From contig NW_025778857.1 in the NCBI RefSeq assembly GCF_021130785.1, positions 1-64,000 on the forward strand: a stretch of DNA of 64,000 nt, in the 5' to 3' direction. The notes under the pieces were generated by a model. It was not told where the DNA came from. It did no database searches and saw only the letters and a list, made by a program, of their open reading frames with translations. The DNA is from Homalodisca vitripennis (lineage: Eukaryota; Arthropoda; Insecta; Hemiptera; Cicadellidae). Position 1 is the stretch's first letter, and each line of letters opens with the position of its first letter. A program made the translations under genes and the position numbers. Positions 22,481 to 31,800 of this stretch are shown in pieces.

Positions 22481-23367
22481 CTATTTCAGTAAGATCTTCC
22501 TCCATATTATTAAGTTTTTTTTTTCTAATTTTTGAAATTTGACAGCATAAGAATCATTGTATTCAACAAATTTATGACCAATATTCTCAAAAGTTTTCGT
22601 AGCATCTAAACTAAAGTTATCAAAAGACTCTTTAAATTTAGTAAGTTTTTCATTAATTTCACCAACATCGTCTACTGATCTTCTATTTCTGGCTTCTAAC
22701 TTATCATAGACTTCTGTCGTAAAATCTTTAAACATGCTGTTTATGATTCTCATAATTTTGTTTTAGTTCATTAAACATTTTAATAGGATCTTCTAATTGA
22801 ATCATTACAACAACATCAAATGGATTAATTCCTTTACTAACACCGCTAATTCTTTTTCCTTTAAAATCTAAGGCATTTTTAACATTCGGATCATGTAAAT
22901 CAACAATATCGATGTTTTCTGATAATTTTAGAGGTTTTAAAATTTGTTTCTTTAACAACAACATCATGTTTGTCAATACCAGGTCGAACACCGACAATTC
23001 TTTTTTTTATTAGCCAAACTAACATAATTTTTTTTTTAACTTTGATCGCTTCAGTAATTTTATCAGCTTTTTCGATATGAGACATTAAATTGGTAAATAA
23101 TTTTTTTACACCATCATCAACTTCTTTTTCCAATGTTTTTATTTTATCAGCAACTTCATTTGAACTCATGAAATTTGCAAGTTTGTTATCATATTCTGCT
23201 TTAAAATCTTCAATCTCGACAGCAAACATATCTGAATCTGGAAGGTTTTGTAATAAATTTTCTAACTTGTTATCAAACTCATTTCTCAAACTATCAAAAT
23301 TCAAACTATTATCTACATTTTGAATAATTTGTGTTCCAAATACGTCAAAAATATTTTGTGAATCCAT
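22481..23367 (-). pseudogene. Coiled-coil, fibre-like protein, frameshifted
   Basis: The start is the ATG after TTAATAAAT. The first 130 residues are predicted coiled coil (heptads such as LRNEFDNKLENLLQNL and VADKIKTLEKEVDDGVKKL). Two similar blocks follow, KKRIVGVRPGIDKHDVVV and GKRISGVSKGINPFDVVV, the kind of 'KRI-x-x-V...D-x-V' turn seen in trimeric tail-fibre and spike stalks. A second coiled coil closes the protein. At least two frame breaks lie near 22,990 and 22,750. Its place in the virion cluster, next to the protease, suits a trimeric surface or receptor-binding protein, but this is inference from architecture only. Confidence 0.55.
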
Positions 23368-23776
23368 ATTTATTAAGCAATAATTTGTTAACAACTTCTT
23401 TAAAATCTTTACCATTACTCAGTTCATTCAAAACAAAAACACATAAATGACCACAAATTGGGGGATCTTTATAGTCTTGAATCTGAGAGTCATTGTAGTA
23501 GACGCTTGATTTTTTCAAATATTTAATCAATTCTATAGGTGGTTTGTCCTCAATTCTTCCATACGAATCAAAATAACATGCATTCTTATCATTTTTATAA
23601 TAACAAATCCAATGCGTTCCACTTCCCATAATCGAGTCTAAATTCACAATTCCACATTCAAATTTCTTAACTTTTTCAGGTAATGTATCTCTCATGAAGA
23701 TTCCTCTAAAATGTTTAATATTTTTGCAGATTTCTTCCAATTCCCCGAATGTTAAAGGTTTAAATTTTTTTTTCAA
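23345..23776 (-). CDS. PRO: Adenain-type cysteine protease (maturation protease)
   Basis: About 143 codons. Catalytic residues can be placed by family pattern: His55 in GTHWICYY, Asp70 in YFDSYG, Gln100 in SQIQ and Cys108 in CGHLCVFVLN. This is the order of the adenovirus-type (C5) protease that cleaves capsid precursors in Polintons. No ATG begins the frame: the open frame enters from the A-run at 23,766-23,774, where the preceding hydrophobic-protein gene ends in another frame. Either the start is lost, the two genes were one fusion, or a base in the A-run is wrong. The end overlaps the fibre-like gene start by 23 bases. Confidence 0.85.
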   Translation of the reverse strand: MKKKFKPLTFGELEEICKNIKHFRGIFMRDTLPEKVKKFECGIVNLDSIMGSGTHWICYYKNDKNACYFDSYGRIEDKPPIELIKYLKKSSVYYNDSQIQDYKDPPICGHLCVFVLNELSNGKDFKEVVNKLLLNKYGFTKYF

Positions 23777-24210
23777 TGTTTGATTTCACGTAATTCAAAG
23801 TTTTTTCATCTAATCCAGATCCTGTAACATCTTCCAACTCTTTATCTAACCAATTTAAAATGTTTCGAACAATAGGAATCACATCCTTTTTAACGATTGG
23901 AGCAGCTTTACGAACATAAGGAACAACATTTTTAACAACTGGAATATTTTCTCCAAAATCTAATAAATCTTTCAAAAGTCCACCATTTTTAAGTTCTTTC
24001 AACTGATTATAAGAAAATTCTATTCTGGTTCCTTTATTGTTTTTCTTATGTTTTTCGAGTTTATTGTATTGTCTATTTGTTAAAAATATCTTATCTTCGC
24101 CATTTTTTAGTTGATCTATTTTAAATTGAATACTAACGGGTATTTTCTTCTTAAAAGCGGATTTTTATTTTTTCTTTCTGATTTTTGCTGAAATTTACAT
24201 TCACCTCCAT
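23760..24210 (-). pseudogene. Small basic/hydrophobic virion-type protein (pVI/pX-like position), frameshifted
   Basis: The start is the ATG of TTAACTATATAAATGG. The N-terminal part is basic; the middle has LTNRQYNKLEKHKK and IEFSYNQLKELKNGG; then comes a hydrophobic, valine-rich stretch (NIPVVKNVVPYVRKAAPIV) and a GSGLD site near the end. Glycine pairs of this kind are typical cleavage sites for adenain-type proteases. In Polintons and adintoviruses a protein of this layout sits beside the protease and is compared with adenovirus core or membrane-lytic proteins. One extra base in an A-run near 24,165 breaks the frame. Confidence 0.55.
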
Positions 24211-24218
24211 TTATATAG

Positions 24219-25527
24219 TTAAAATTTCAAGTTCTCTTCGATTCCCATTCCTAGTTTTCTCTTCAAAAACATTGCTCCAACTGTTGGAAGCGCAACAAAT
24301 CTTTCACCTAAACTAGCATCTTTTGATAAAAATCTATCCATTGCCTTATCTTGCAAAACTTTATCTGCGATATGTCTGGAATTTGTGTCTCTATGTTTTG
24401 CATAAAAAATATCGTGTTCCATAGCAGCTTGGTCTAATTTATTTATACCAGGATCTCCTCTTTTTAGTCTTTTTTCGAGTTTTGTGCCAGGCCCCAGATA
24501 CTGATAAGTTGGTACGTGTAATTCAAAAGGTAAATTGTTGATAAAATCATTCAAAAGTCCGCTACCTTCAATCATAGATGAACTTATTGCTGGCAAAACT
24601 CGCTTTAAATATTTAATTCCATCAGGTTTTTCAATCATTTCGTCAAGTTTGTTCGAAATAAAATCTTTAATAGCTTTCTTTTCATTCAAAAAATTGTTGT
24701 TTCCAGCCTTCTCTTGAGCATAAATATAATTTATAATTCCATCGAGTTTTGTCAAATCGTCGATATATCTGTACTCAATCTTATTATCATTGTATTTTCT
24801 TACACCTGATCCTTCGATTCGTTTTTCCCAAATTGGTTTAATCAAATTGATATATTTTTTACCTCTACTTGACTTAGGCTTCTTAGTAGATGGATCATTA
24901 TTTTTGTAAATTGAGTCAGATTCCCATAAAATTTCTGTATACTTTTTCAAATCTTCTTCAGAATATAAACCGTCTTTTGGAACGTCATTGTCTGTTAATA
25001 ATCTCCATAAACCTTGAGTACCTTCGTACATTTTTTCATTAATAATTATATCATTTTGTTCAAAATTAACGGGTAAATTTCCAATCATAAAAACTTTTCT
25101 TTTTTCTATCCCAATACAAACCAAATTTATCATCCTTCGCTCTAGGAAGGAATTTTTTACCAATTTCACCAATTATTATATCCGTTGTTCCAGGACTTAT
25201 TGGTTCAACTATGGTAGAGTCTTCAATGATTCGAGGTCTAAATGGTGTTGAAGATGGTAATTTTGGCAATTCAAACTCAGATTCTGGAATCGAAATATCG
25301 GCAAATTGTCGTACAACTGGAACCAAATTCATTAAATTTTGATTATCGCTTAAAACATTTTCAATTTTGCCCTCAACATTTTTTATTGCAGAAGTTACAG
25401 GTTGATTAATTTTTTGAATAAGTTCTTGTTCTTCTTCATCAATTCGAATCTGTTCTTTAAATTCTTTGATTAATTTCTTTTCGATTTGATCAAGTTTTTT
25501 CGCTTCTTCAGAAGTTACGTTCACCAT
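24219..25527 (-). pseudogene. PLA2-type capsid-associated protein, frameshifted
   Basis: Two overlapping frames form one gene of about 430 codons from the ATG of TTCCTAAATAAATGG; the break lies near 25,080. The N-terminal 150 residues are helical and proline-rich. The middle holds MYEGTQGLWRLLT and PSTKKPKSSRGKKY, conserved in Polinton structural proteins. The C-terminus is a phospholipase A2 fold of the parvovirus VP1 type: the calcium loop YLGPGTKL and the catalytic pair in EHDIFY are present, followed by a helix with HIADKVLQ. In parvoviruses this activity helps particles leave endosomes. A GSG site before the domain could be a protease cleavage point. Confidence 0.8.
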
Positions 25528-25542
25528 TTATTTAGGAAAATT

Positions 25543-25690
25543 TTGAAACGTGGAACACGAAACGTGAAACGTAAACACGAACGTAAAACATGAACGTGAA
25601 ACGTAAACACGAACGTGAAACATGAACGTGAAACATGAACGTGAAACATGAACGTGAACGTGGAACGTGAACGTGGAACGTGAACAGATT
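25543..25690. repeat. ACGTGAA-type tandem repeat array
   Basis: About a dozen copies of an irregular 11-12 bp unit (GAACGTGAAAC and variants with CATGAACGTG) fill the gap between the ATPase and PLA2-type genes. The relic at 12,628-12,682 has the same array with fewer units. Its conserved place between two divergently evolving genes suggests a function such as enhancer, factor-binding array or replication site, rather than drift. No CRISPR-like spacing is present. Confidence 0.8.
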
Positions 25691-25766
25691 TACCGTTTTT
25701 TCTGTTATTTTCATAATGTAAATAAAAATTAAAGATAATATAAAAATAATTGTAACAAATATTTTA

Positions 25767-26453
25767 TCAAGTAGATTTGTCAGACCACTGAGCAGCATTT
25801 ATGTTAGAAAATTTATTCAAATATTTTCCATTTTTAGGCTTCAAAGTTAGATTAATAGTTAAAAATCCATAGTCTTCTTTCCAAATTTTATCACACAATT
25901 CATTAAAGTGGTTAAAACTCATATCAGATCCCACATAATTGTTGTAAATCTTTCTCGAATAGTGATCGTCTTGCTTAAAAACACACAGCATATTCAAATT
26001 ATTTCTAATAACTTGTTTATCAACCTTTGAAAAGCATTGGGAAAGATAGATACAAGATATGTTTTTGTGACGGGACATTACGAAATATTCCTTAATAACG
26101 TCTTGATTTTCTAAAATACAATCATCAAAAACGATTAACGAATTGGGTTTACATTCGCTTAACGGAACTATGTCTTCAGAAGCATTATAAAAATGTGATA
26201 TTTTTTTGTTTAAGTTCTTCTCAATGTTTTCAAATCTTTCTTGTAATTTTTTATAGGCGTCTTGTTCTAAAGATTTACTAAAAACATACAAATTGGAATA
26301 AGGAATCAACCTATTGTAGATAAAATTCAATAATAAAGTTGTTTTTCCACATCCACTTGAACCAACAATTAACAATCTGATTGGTTGATCTTTCTTATTT
26401 TCTTCAAACGTTTGAAGTTTTATCTGATATTTTTGCTTTAATAATTTCTCCAT
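25767..26453 (-). CDS. ATPase: FtsK/HerA-type genome packaging ATPase
   Basis: 228 residues, intact frame, starting at the ATG of TTAGTTATTTAAATGG. Walker A is GSSGCGKTT at residues 31-39; Walker B is LIVFDD at 106-111; a conserved LSQCF-type stretch follows near residue 145. Length and motifs fit the A32-like packaging ATPases of Polintons, which pump the genome into the capsid. It is divergent from the penton-type gene, with only 13 bases between the two start codons, so both must share one short bidirectional control region. Confidence 0.9.
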   Translation of the reverse strand: MEKLLKQKYQIKLQTFEENKKDQPIRLLIVGSSGCGKTTLLLNFIYNRLIPYSNLYVFSKSLEQDAYKKLQERFENIEKNLNKKISHFYNASEDIVPLSECKPNSLIVFDDCILENQDVIKEYFVMSRHKNISCIYLSQCFSKVDKQVIRNNLNMLCVFKQDDHYSRKIYNNYVGSDMSFNHFNELCDKIWKEDYGFLTINLTLKPKNGKYLNKFSNINAAQWSDKST

Positions 26454-26472
26454 TTAAATAACTAAAATGAAG
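26446..26472. promoter_or_regulatory. Bidirectional start region, ATPase / penton-type gene
   Basis: Only 13 bases separate the two divergent ATGs. The minus strand reads TTTAAATGG into the ATPase; the plus strand reads TTTAAATAACTAAAATG into the penton-type gene. Any upstream promoter element of one gene must lie inside the coding part of the other. Confidence 0.55.
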
Positions 26473-27111
26473 CTGTTCAAGTTGACTTCAGAAAGCTCTA
26501 AATTAGTTTTAAACTTGGAACATCCTATACACTTAGAGGAAGAATCAAATTATTTTATCGGTTTAAGCGGTTTTTATTCTGACAATTTTGTAATAAATAT
26601 TAGTGAAAGTTCTCCTTATTGCATAGGATTTAGTGAGAAGAACATAACAAAATATTATGGTTTAAACAAAGGATATTATACTTTCGATCAAATTAAAAAT
26701 TCCCTTAAAAATTATCTGAAAACATTCAAACAATCAGATAAATCTTTAAACTTTGACGAAAACAAGTTTGAAATGCAAAAAAATTATCTCTCTAATAAAA
26801 TTCAAATAAAATCACCAGTAAGAATAATGTTAGCAATTATTGTAGATTTGTTAGGGTTTGTTCAAGAAACTATTGAGCCAAATCAGGTATATTTAGGAAA
26901 TAAAACGCCAAAATTTAGACCTTTCGATGTAATTGAAGTGCACTGCAATCTCGTTGAACCTAGTTTTGAAAATCATACCGAACATTTACACAAAGAATCT
27001 GAAATTTTGTACACTTTTTTCCCAAATGTTGCTTATGGATCAAAAATCAGTGAAAAACCGAATGAAATCGATTATATTCCAATTAGAAAAAAGACTCTGA
27101 GGGAAATTTAA
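26467..27111 (+). pseudogene. Minor capsid (penton-type) protein, C-terminus deleted
   Basis: 214 codons. The N-terminal half is beta-rich (NYFIGLSGFYSDNFVINI). The C-terminal half has KFRPFDVIEVHCNL, FENHTEHLHKESEILYTFF and NVAYGSKISE, matching the single jelly-roll vertex protein of Polintons. Near 27,090 about 38 bp present in the relic copy (around 11,420-11,465) are missing, which shifts the frame and ends the protein early; the lost strands are still visible out of frame to about 27,150. The vertex protein should pair with the double jelly-roll capsid protein to close the icosahedral particle. Confidence 0.65.
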
Positions 27112-27129
27112 TAAATAATGAGAGTAAAA

Positions 27130-27579
27130 CAACAATATATTTAAGATTGTCGAAAGAATGATGAATCAAGGGGGGAACGAATCGTTCTTACCTTCAAACT
27201 TTCAAAACGAGTTGATAATGATGATAAATACCAATACTTTTATCTAAAAGATAAGGTAGCCCTCGAGGGCCACCTCACAAATATTCACAAAAAATACGAA
27301 TAAAGACAATGTTAAAGAAAAATACAAAAAAAGCTTTGAAAACATAGATTCTGACAAGGGCGTCGATTCGACGCTCTTACAAAAATTTTAGAATATGAAA
27401 AACACGAGACAAGCAATAATATTAAACGTTGATGATGATAAATCAATGTTTAAAGACATAAATCAAGGGGGTCTATTGAATAGACTACCTTTAAACTTTC
27501 AAAATAACACTGTTTTCGTTAATGAATCTGGACTTTATACTCAAAATAAAAAATTGCTTGTTAAATTTTTTCTATCTAA
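27130..27579 (+). pseudogene. Partial tandem copies of the Bro-N segment with palindromes
   Basis: Four short pieces resembling the middle of the downstream Bro-N domain lie in a row (around 27,165-27,215; 27,215-27,300; 27,310-27,385; 27,400-27,560). Each has a short palindrome between an AAGG and a (C)CTT-like flank: 27,175-27,187, 27,259-27,270, 27,360-27,374 and 27,471-27,485. The last copy also keeps FQNNTVFVNESGLY. None has a full domain. They look like repeated partial duplications of one gene segment. Confidence 0.65.
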
Positions 27580-27584
27580 ATGGA
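27559..27584 (+). promoter_or_regulatory. Late-type start signal of the Bro gene
   Basis: AAATTTTTTCTATCTAAATGG, with the ATG being the start codon. The same sequence precedes the zinc-ribbon genes, including those in the relic at 9,500 and 9,945. Confidence 0.6.
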
Positions 27585-28377
27585 GTCAGTTGTAGACCTA
27601 CTCAATAATCAACTTATATTCAATAACAAACATATCTTTACGATTGTTGACGAAAACAATGTGATCTGGTTTAAGGCTAAAGACGTAGCAAAAATTCTAG
27701 AATATGAAAATACTATGCAAACGATCAGAATAAACGTTGACGAAGATGATAAAAACTTCTATTTTAATCTAAATATAAGGGGGGCTATAAATAGCTTACC
27801 TTCAAACTTCCAAAATAACACTGTTTTCGTTAATGAATCTGGACTTTATTCTTTAATTTTGAGATCGCATAAACCAGAAGCGAAATTGTTTAAAAATTGG
27901 GTTACGAAAGAAGTATTACCTTCCATTAGAAAATATGGTGAGTACAAACTCAAAAACGAAAATAAGCAGTTAAAAGATGAAATAAAACAGTTACAAATTA
28001 AAGATGAAATGAAATCATTGAAAATAGAGAATCAAGAATTGCGAATGGAGTTAATGAAACCAGATCTTGTTTGTAAAGATTTTGATAAGAAAAAACACCA
28101 TGTTTTTGTGTTAATTAAGAAGAATCACATGTGGGAATATCCTTATTACGTTATCAGAGCTCAGAAACGAGAAATACCGAAAAGATTGAAAGAACTTGAA
28201 ATTGATTACCCAGAAATGGAAATTTTATTAAGACATGGAGATCCAAATAGTATAAATCTCTACAACCAAATGAAAGAATCTTTGAATATTTTATACAACG
28301 GAAATCATTTTACTACAAATATGGCAGAATCTCGACTGATTTATAGAATATCTAAATTACACGATGAAAAATGTTAA
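27580..28377 (+). CDS. bro: Bro-N family DNA-binding protein
   Basis: 265 residues, intact frame. Residues 1-120 form a Bro-N domain: IVDENNVIWFKAKDVAKIL, then the variable loop, then FVNESGLYSLILRSHKPEA and FKNWVTKEVLPSIRKYG. A charged coiled coil follows (about 125-160). The C-terminal 95 residues (HVFVLIKKN...YYVIRAQKRE...LRHGDPNSINLYNQMKESL) form a second domain found after Bro-N in entomopox- and iridovirus-like proteins. Bro proteins bind DNA and are thought to modulate host or viral gene expression. It is one of the few undamaged genes here, and its last bases overlap the end of the zinc-ribbon gene. The variable loop carries a palindrome at 27,784-27,795. Confidence 0.85.
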   Translation: MESVVDLLNNQLIFNNKHIFTIVDENNVIWFKAKDVAKILEYENTMQTIRINVDEDDKNFYFNLNIRGAINSLPSNFQNNTVFVNESGLYSLILRSHKPEAKLFKNWVTKEVLPSIRKYGEYKLKNENKQLKDEIKQLQIKDEMKSLKIENQELRMELMKPDLVCKDFDKKKHHVFVLIKKNHMWEYPYYVIRAQKREIPKRLKELEIDYPEMEILLRHGDPNSINLYNQMKESLNILYNGNHFTTNMAESRLIYRISKLHDEKC

Positions 28378-28744
28378 ACATTCGAATTATGATAGTTTGT
28401 TTGTAAATGTCTTTTAAGACTATAGAAATGTTGAATTTCTCTTCCGCATACGCAAAGAACTGGTCTAGCAAAGATTTGTTTAGCACAATCTTTACAATAT
28501 GCTTGTTTGTTGTCTTTACTATAATGGAGATTATAAAATTCTGAAATATTCTTAACCTTTTTACACCGTGTGCACTCTTTCTCTTCTAAAGTTAATTTTT
28601 CCATTTTATCATATAATTCTTTTCTATATTTCTTATTACAATCCTTACAATAATAGCATAATCCATCTTTTCTAGTCTTATCTTGAAAAAACTTCGACAA
28701 ATCTTTAAATTTTGACACTTTATACATTTCTTTTGGGCCTCCAT
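28374..28744 (-). pseudogene. Double zinc-ribbon protein (endonuclease-VII-like N-terminus), frameshifted
   Basis: About 122 codons from the ATG of TTTTTTCTATATAAATGG. Ribbon 1: CIKC at the start with CYYCKDC. Ribbon 2: CTRCKKVKNISEFY with CKDC. A Cys/His tail (CVCGREI...LKRHLQTNYH) looks like a C2H2 finger. A missing base near 28,708 breaks the frame 12 codons in. The ribbon layout resembles the N-termini of phage endonuclease VII/HNH proteins, but no nuclease core is present. The relic lineage has two tandem copies. Confidence 0.6.
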
Positions 28745-28766
28745 TTATATAGAAAAAATTACAGCT
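28745..28766 (-). promoter_or_regulatory. Late-type start signal of the zinc-ribbon gene, abutting the integrase tail
   Basis: Minus-strand TAATTTTTTCTATATAAATG. The TAA at its left edge is also the stop of the surviving integrase tail (28,763-28,810), so genes in this element are packed with start signals overlapping the preceding stop. Confidence 0.55.
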
Positions 28767-28812
28767 TTGACTTTTTCAATTCATATTCGTAAAAACTTCC
28801 GGTTATTTCTCA
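28763..28812 (-). pseudogene. Last codons of the deleted integrase
   Basis: Directly after the polymerase stop (TGA at 28,810-28,812) the minus strand reads EITGSFYEYELKKSKL and a stop. This matches the C-terminal codons of the integrase relic at about 9,450-9,500. All the rest of the integrase (about 0.95 kb, including the zinc domain and catalytic core) is missing. The junction lies in a short A/T run, consistent with a microhomology deletion. Confidence 0.75.
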
Positions 28813-31800
28813 ATTTTTAAAGTTTCCAAGTTTATTTAATTCGTCTAATATATCAGATTTTGCTTCGCCTTTATATCCATACGGTACTGTATCGATCTTA
28901 TTTTCTAGGACAATTCTCTTATCATCTTTAGCGTTCAGTGCCAGCTTGTTTATGGTGATGGTATACAATTCATGTTTATAGCTTTTTATTACAGTCATCT
29001 CCCTAAATTCTTCTTTATCTTCGAACAAAACATTTCTTCAAGTTTTCGATATTTATTGTTTTATTTACAACGCTTCTCTTAATTCCTTTACACCTAACTG
29101 GATTTTTGTCTAGATATTTGTACGAGTACATCTTTGATCTTAAACCACAGAATTCTTCTAAAACTTCGCTATTTAGTTCGTCTTTGAATTTTCCTATGAC
29201 TTTCTTATTTTTAGTAGTGAAACATTCATGATCTTTTGGATAATCGCTCGTATCAAAGTCCTCTATATTTTCTTTAATAATTTTAAAAGGATCTCGTTTC
29301 AACTCTAGGAAATAACTGTCTGTATCCATGTAACACAGATTCAAATCTGGATCAAACTTCTTTAATTTGTTGTAATAAAACTCGTACATTAGCAATTTTG
29401 AGAGGTCGAGAACTGAAAATCCTATGTAAATCGGTTTGTTAAATTTTACCTTCTGTTTGTACATGTGACTCGCTATACAGTTGTCGTCAAAGATGTTAAA
29501 GCATTTGAAATTTGTTTTCTTAGCTTGTTTCATTGAAAATTCTTCATTTCCAAGCTTAATATCACATCTGTTTCTCACATTTTCCATAGATTTTCCAAAA
29601 ACAGAGTTGTTCATCAGCTTGTAAAAATCTTTCTCAAAGTCGCTTGTAGCTTTGGTTTCTCATACTAGTATTAAAATCAATGTAATCTTTCATAAAAGGC
29701 TTCTGATCGAATGCAATAACTCTATTCACATGTTTTAACACCATTCCTTGTTCCAGATAGAATTTCAAATTTCTCGAATGAACAACATATTCAGTTTTAT
29801 CCAGTAGAGTTGTGCAAAGTTTGTTGTTATAATGTTCTGGAGCAAGAGGCAAATCTTTATGATTTTCATGTAAATTCTTCGGATATTCTAGATCGACTTC
29901 GAGAATATATCCATAATCTTCGTCGCCAGTGAGTTCCAAAATTGTTTCTTTCCATTCTGCAGTAGTGTAAGTTTTTGGATCCATCCACTTGATATCGTTG
30001 AATGGTAAATTTTGCATCAGACCATAGCCATAAAGGTTGTTTGCATCGACGTACAACAAATAGTTTTCGGGCTTTGTCTTATCAAAATCTTTTAAATATT
30101 TGTTATTTGCTTTCACATATCGTTTAATACATTGAGAAATGCCTCCGCGAATACCTTTTTCGATCATCAAATACATATTATAATCACTAATTAATTGTAA
30201 TTCTATCTGCGTTAATTTTAACATAGCATCCCAAGCAAGACTGGGAGCTGTTAAATAGTGTGCTGGATCAAGCTTATAGCAATTCAAACAAATGTTTCTG
30301 AAATTTTCAAAGATATCAGCGAGCAATAGAACATCTTGAATGTTATAGAGATCGGAGTAATTTCCAAGATTTTTCTCTTTTAATTTGTTCCAAACATTTA
30401 AGTAGTGTTGAAAATCTTTCTCAGATATGCTCTCGTCTGTCAAAAGTGAATAGAAATCTTGAATTCTCAATTCTTCTGTGTAATCAAGTTTTTCAATACT
30501 GTCGATAAATTCGTAAGGAAATATGCCTTTTCCAGATAGAATTTTAAAGATTTCTTCTTCGTCATTTGGTTGTCTATCTAGAATTGCGTTCAGACCATCT
30601 TGTATAAAATGATTTGTATGTTTGAAATCATCTTTTTTGAGGTTTTTAGCTAACTTTTCTATAGACGATGCCATAAATCTGAACGTATCTACGAAAGAAA
30701 ACTTGATGAACTTTCTTGGTTTATCATCTTCAAACTCATACCCATATCCAGAATTTACAGGATAATTTATATATTTCTCATCGGTGTTTGCGATCAAATC
30801 AACGTTTCCATATTGTTTAGCCAATTCTTTTATGTACAAATGAGTATCGTAACATGACATATTGTGACAGAAAACTGGAATATTCTGAGGAAATTTGAGA
30901 TTCAAGTTACAAGATAAATGAGCTGAACCTCTAAATTTACCTGTTAAATGACAATGATCTCGTACTTTTTTTCTTGTTTGATTATCAAAACCCTCACATT
31001 CACAAATATGGCAAAGATTTGAATTTTGATATGCAATTTCTTCTTCTTCGGTCAATTTCATAGGTATTTTATTCTTAGAATTATACTTTTTAGCTATGTA
31101 TTTCGATAATTTATTAAGTTCTTCAAACAATTTTGCAGGAACATTTGGCAAATCTTCTTCATTTTTTGCTCGATAACATATCGGCTTGTACATACGATTG
31201 GTCACATTAGACACTAAGTATAGAGTAAAACCATATGGAATGTGCTTCTGAATCTTGGTTGTGATCGATTTTTGCGGATTGTTTTTGCATGTGGGAATCT
31301 TCTCTAATATGCTTTCAAAATCCATATAAATAACGTACGGATGGCTAAACTTCTTTTGATAATTAGTAAATTTAGTTGTTTGACCTGGAAATGGCATAAT
31401 TGGCTTACAAACTTCGTGTTGTTTGCAAATTTCTAAATGATCTGTTAAATCTCCAGATTTGTAGAAATGGCTTAAAACATCTTCTGCATAGAAATTTTTT
31501 ATTTTTACACTTAGATAACTGAGAAAATACAAGTTTGTTTAAATCTGTTATCAAAACATAATGAGATTTTTCATCTTGTTTTACATACAATAAATTGATT
31601 TCTAATTTGGCGTCATAAACTTCTGAAATTTGCAACGGAACAATATTGAGTTTTTCATCAAAACTATAGACATTTACAGACATTTTCGGATAATTATACT
31701 TTGCTTTACTGCTTCGTTTTTCAAATAATTGTATATCTTTTAAAGACATTGGATACTCGAAACCTGAAAATATCTCGTCATTTACAAATTTTTCATATTG

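Noticed and set aside
23776..23776. TTG at this position as the protease start
   Set aside because: No evidence for non-ATG starts here; the frame simply opens inside the A-run, so a fusion, a lost start or a base error is more likely.
25543..25690. Possible CRISPR-like array
   Set aside because: Units are contiguous 11-12 bp repeats with no spacers, in a eukaryotic genome.
25532..25798. 88-codon minus-strand open frame rich in Phe, Val, His and Arg
   Set aside because: It is the translation of the ACGTGAA tandem array and not protein-like; no start signal precedes it.
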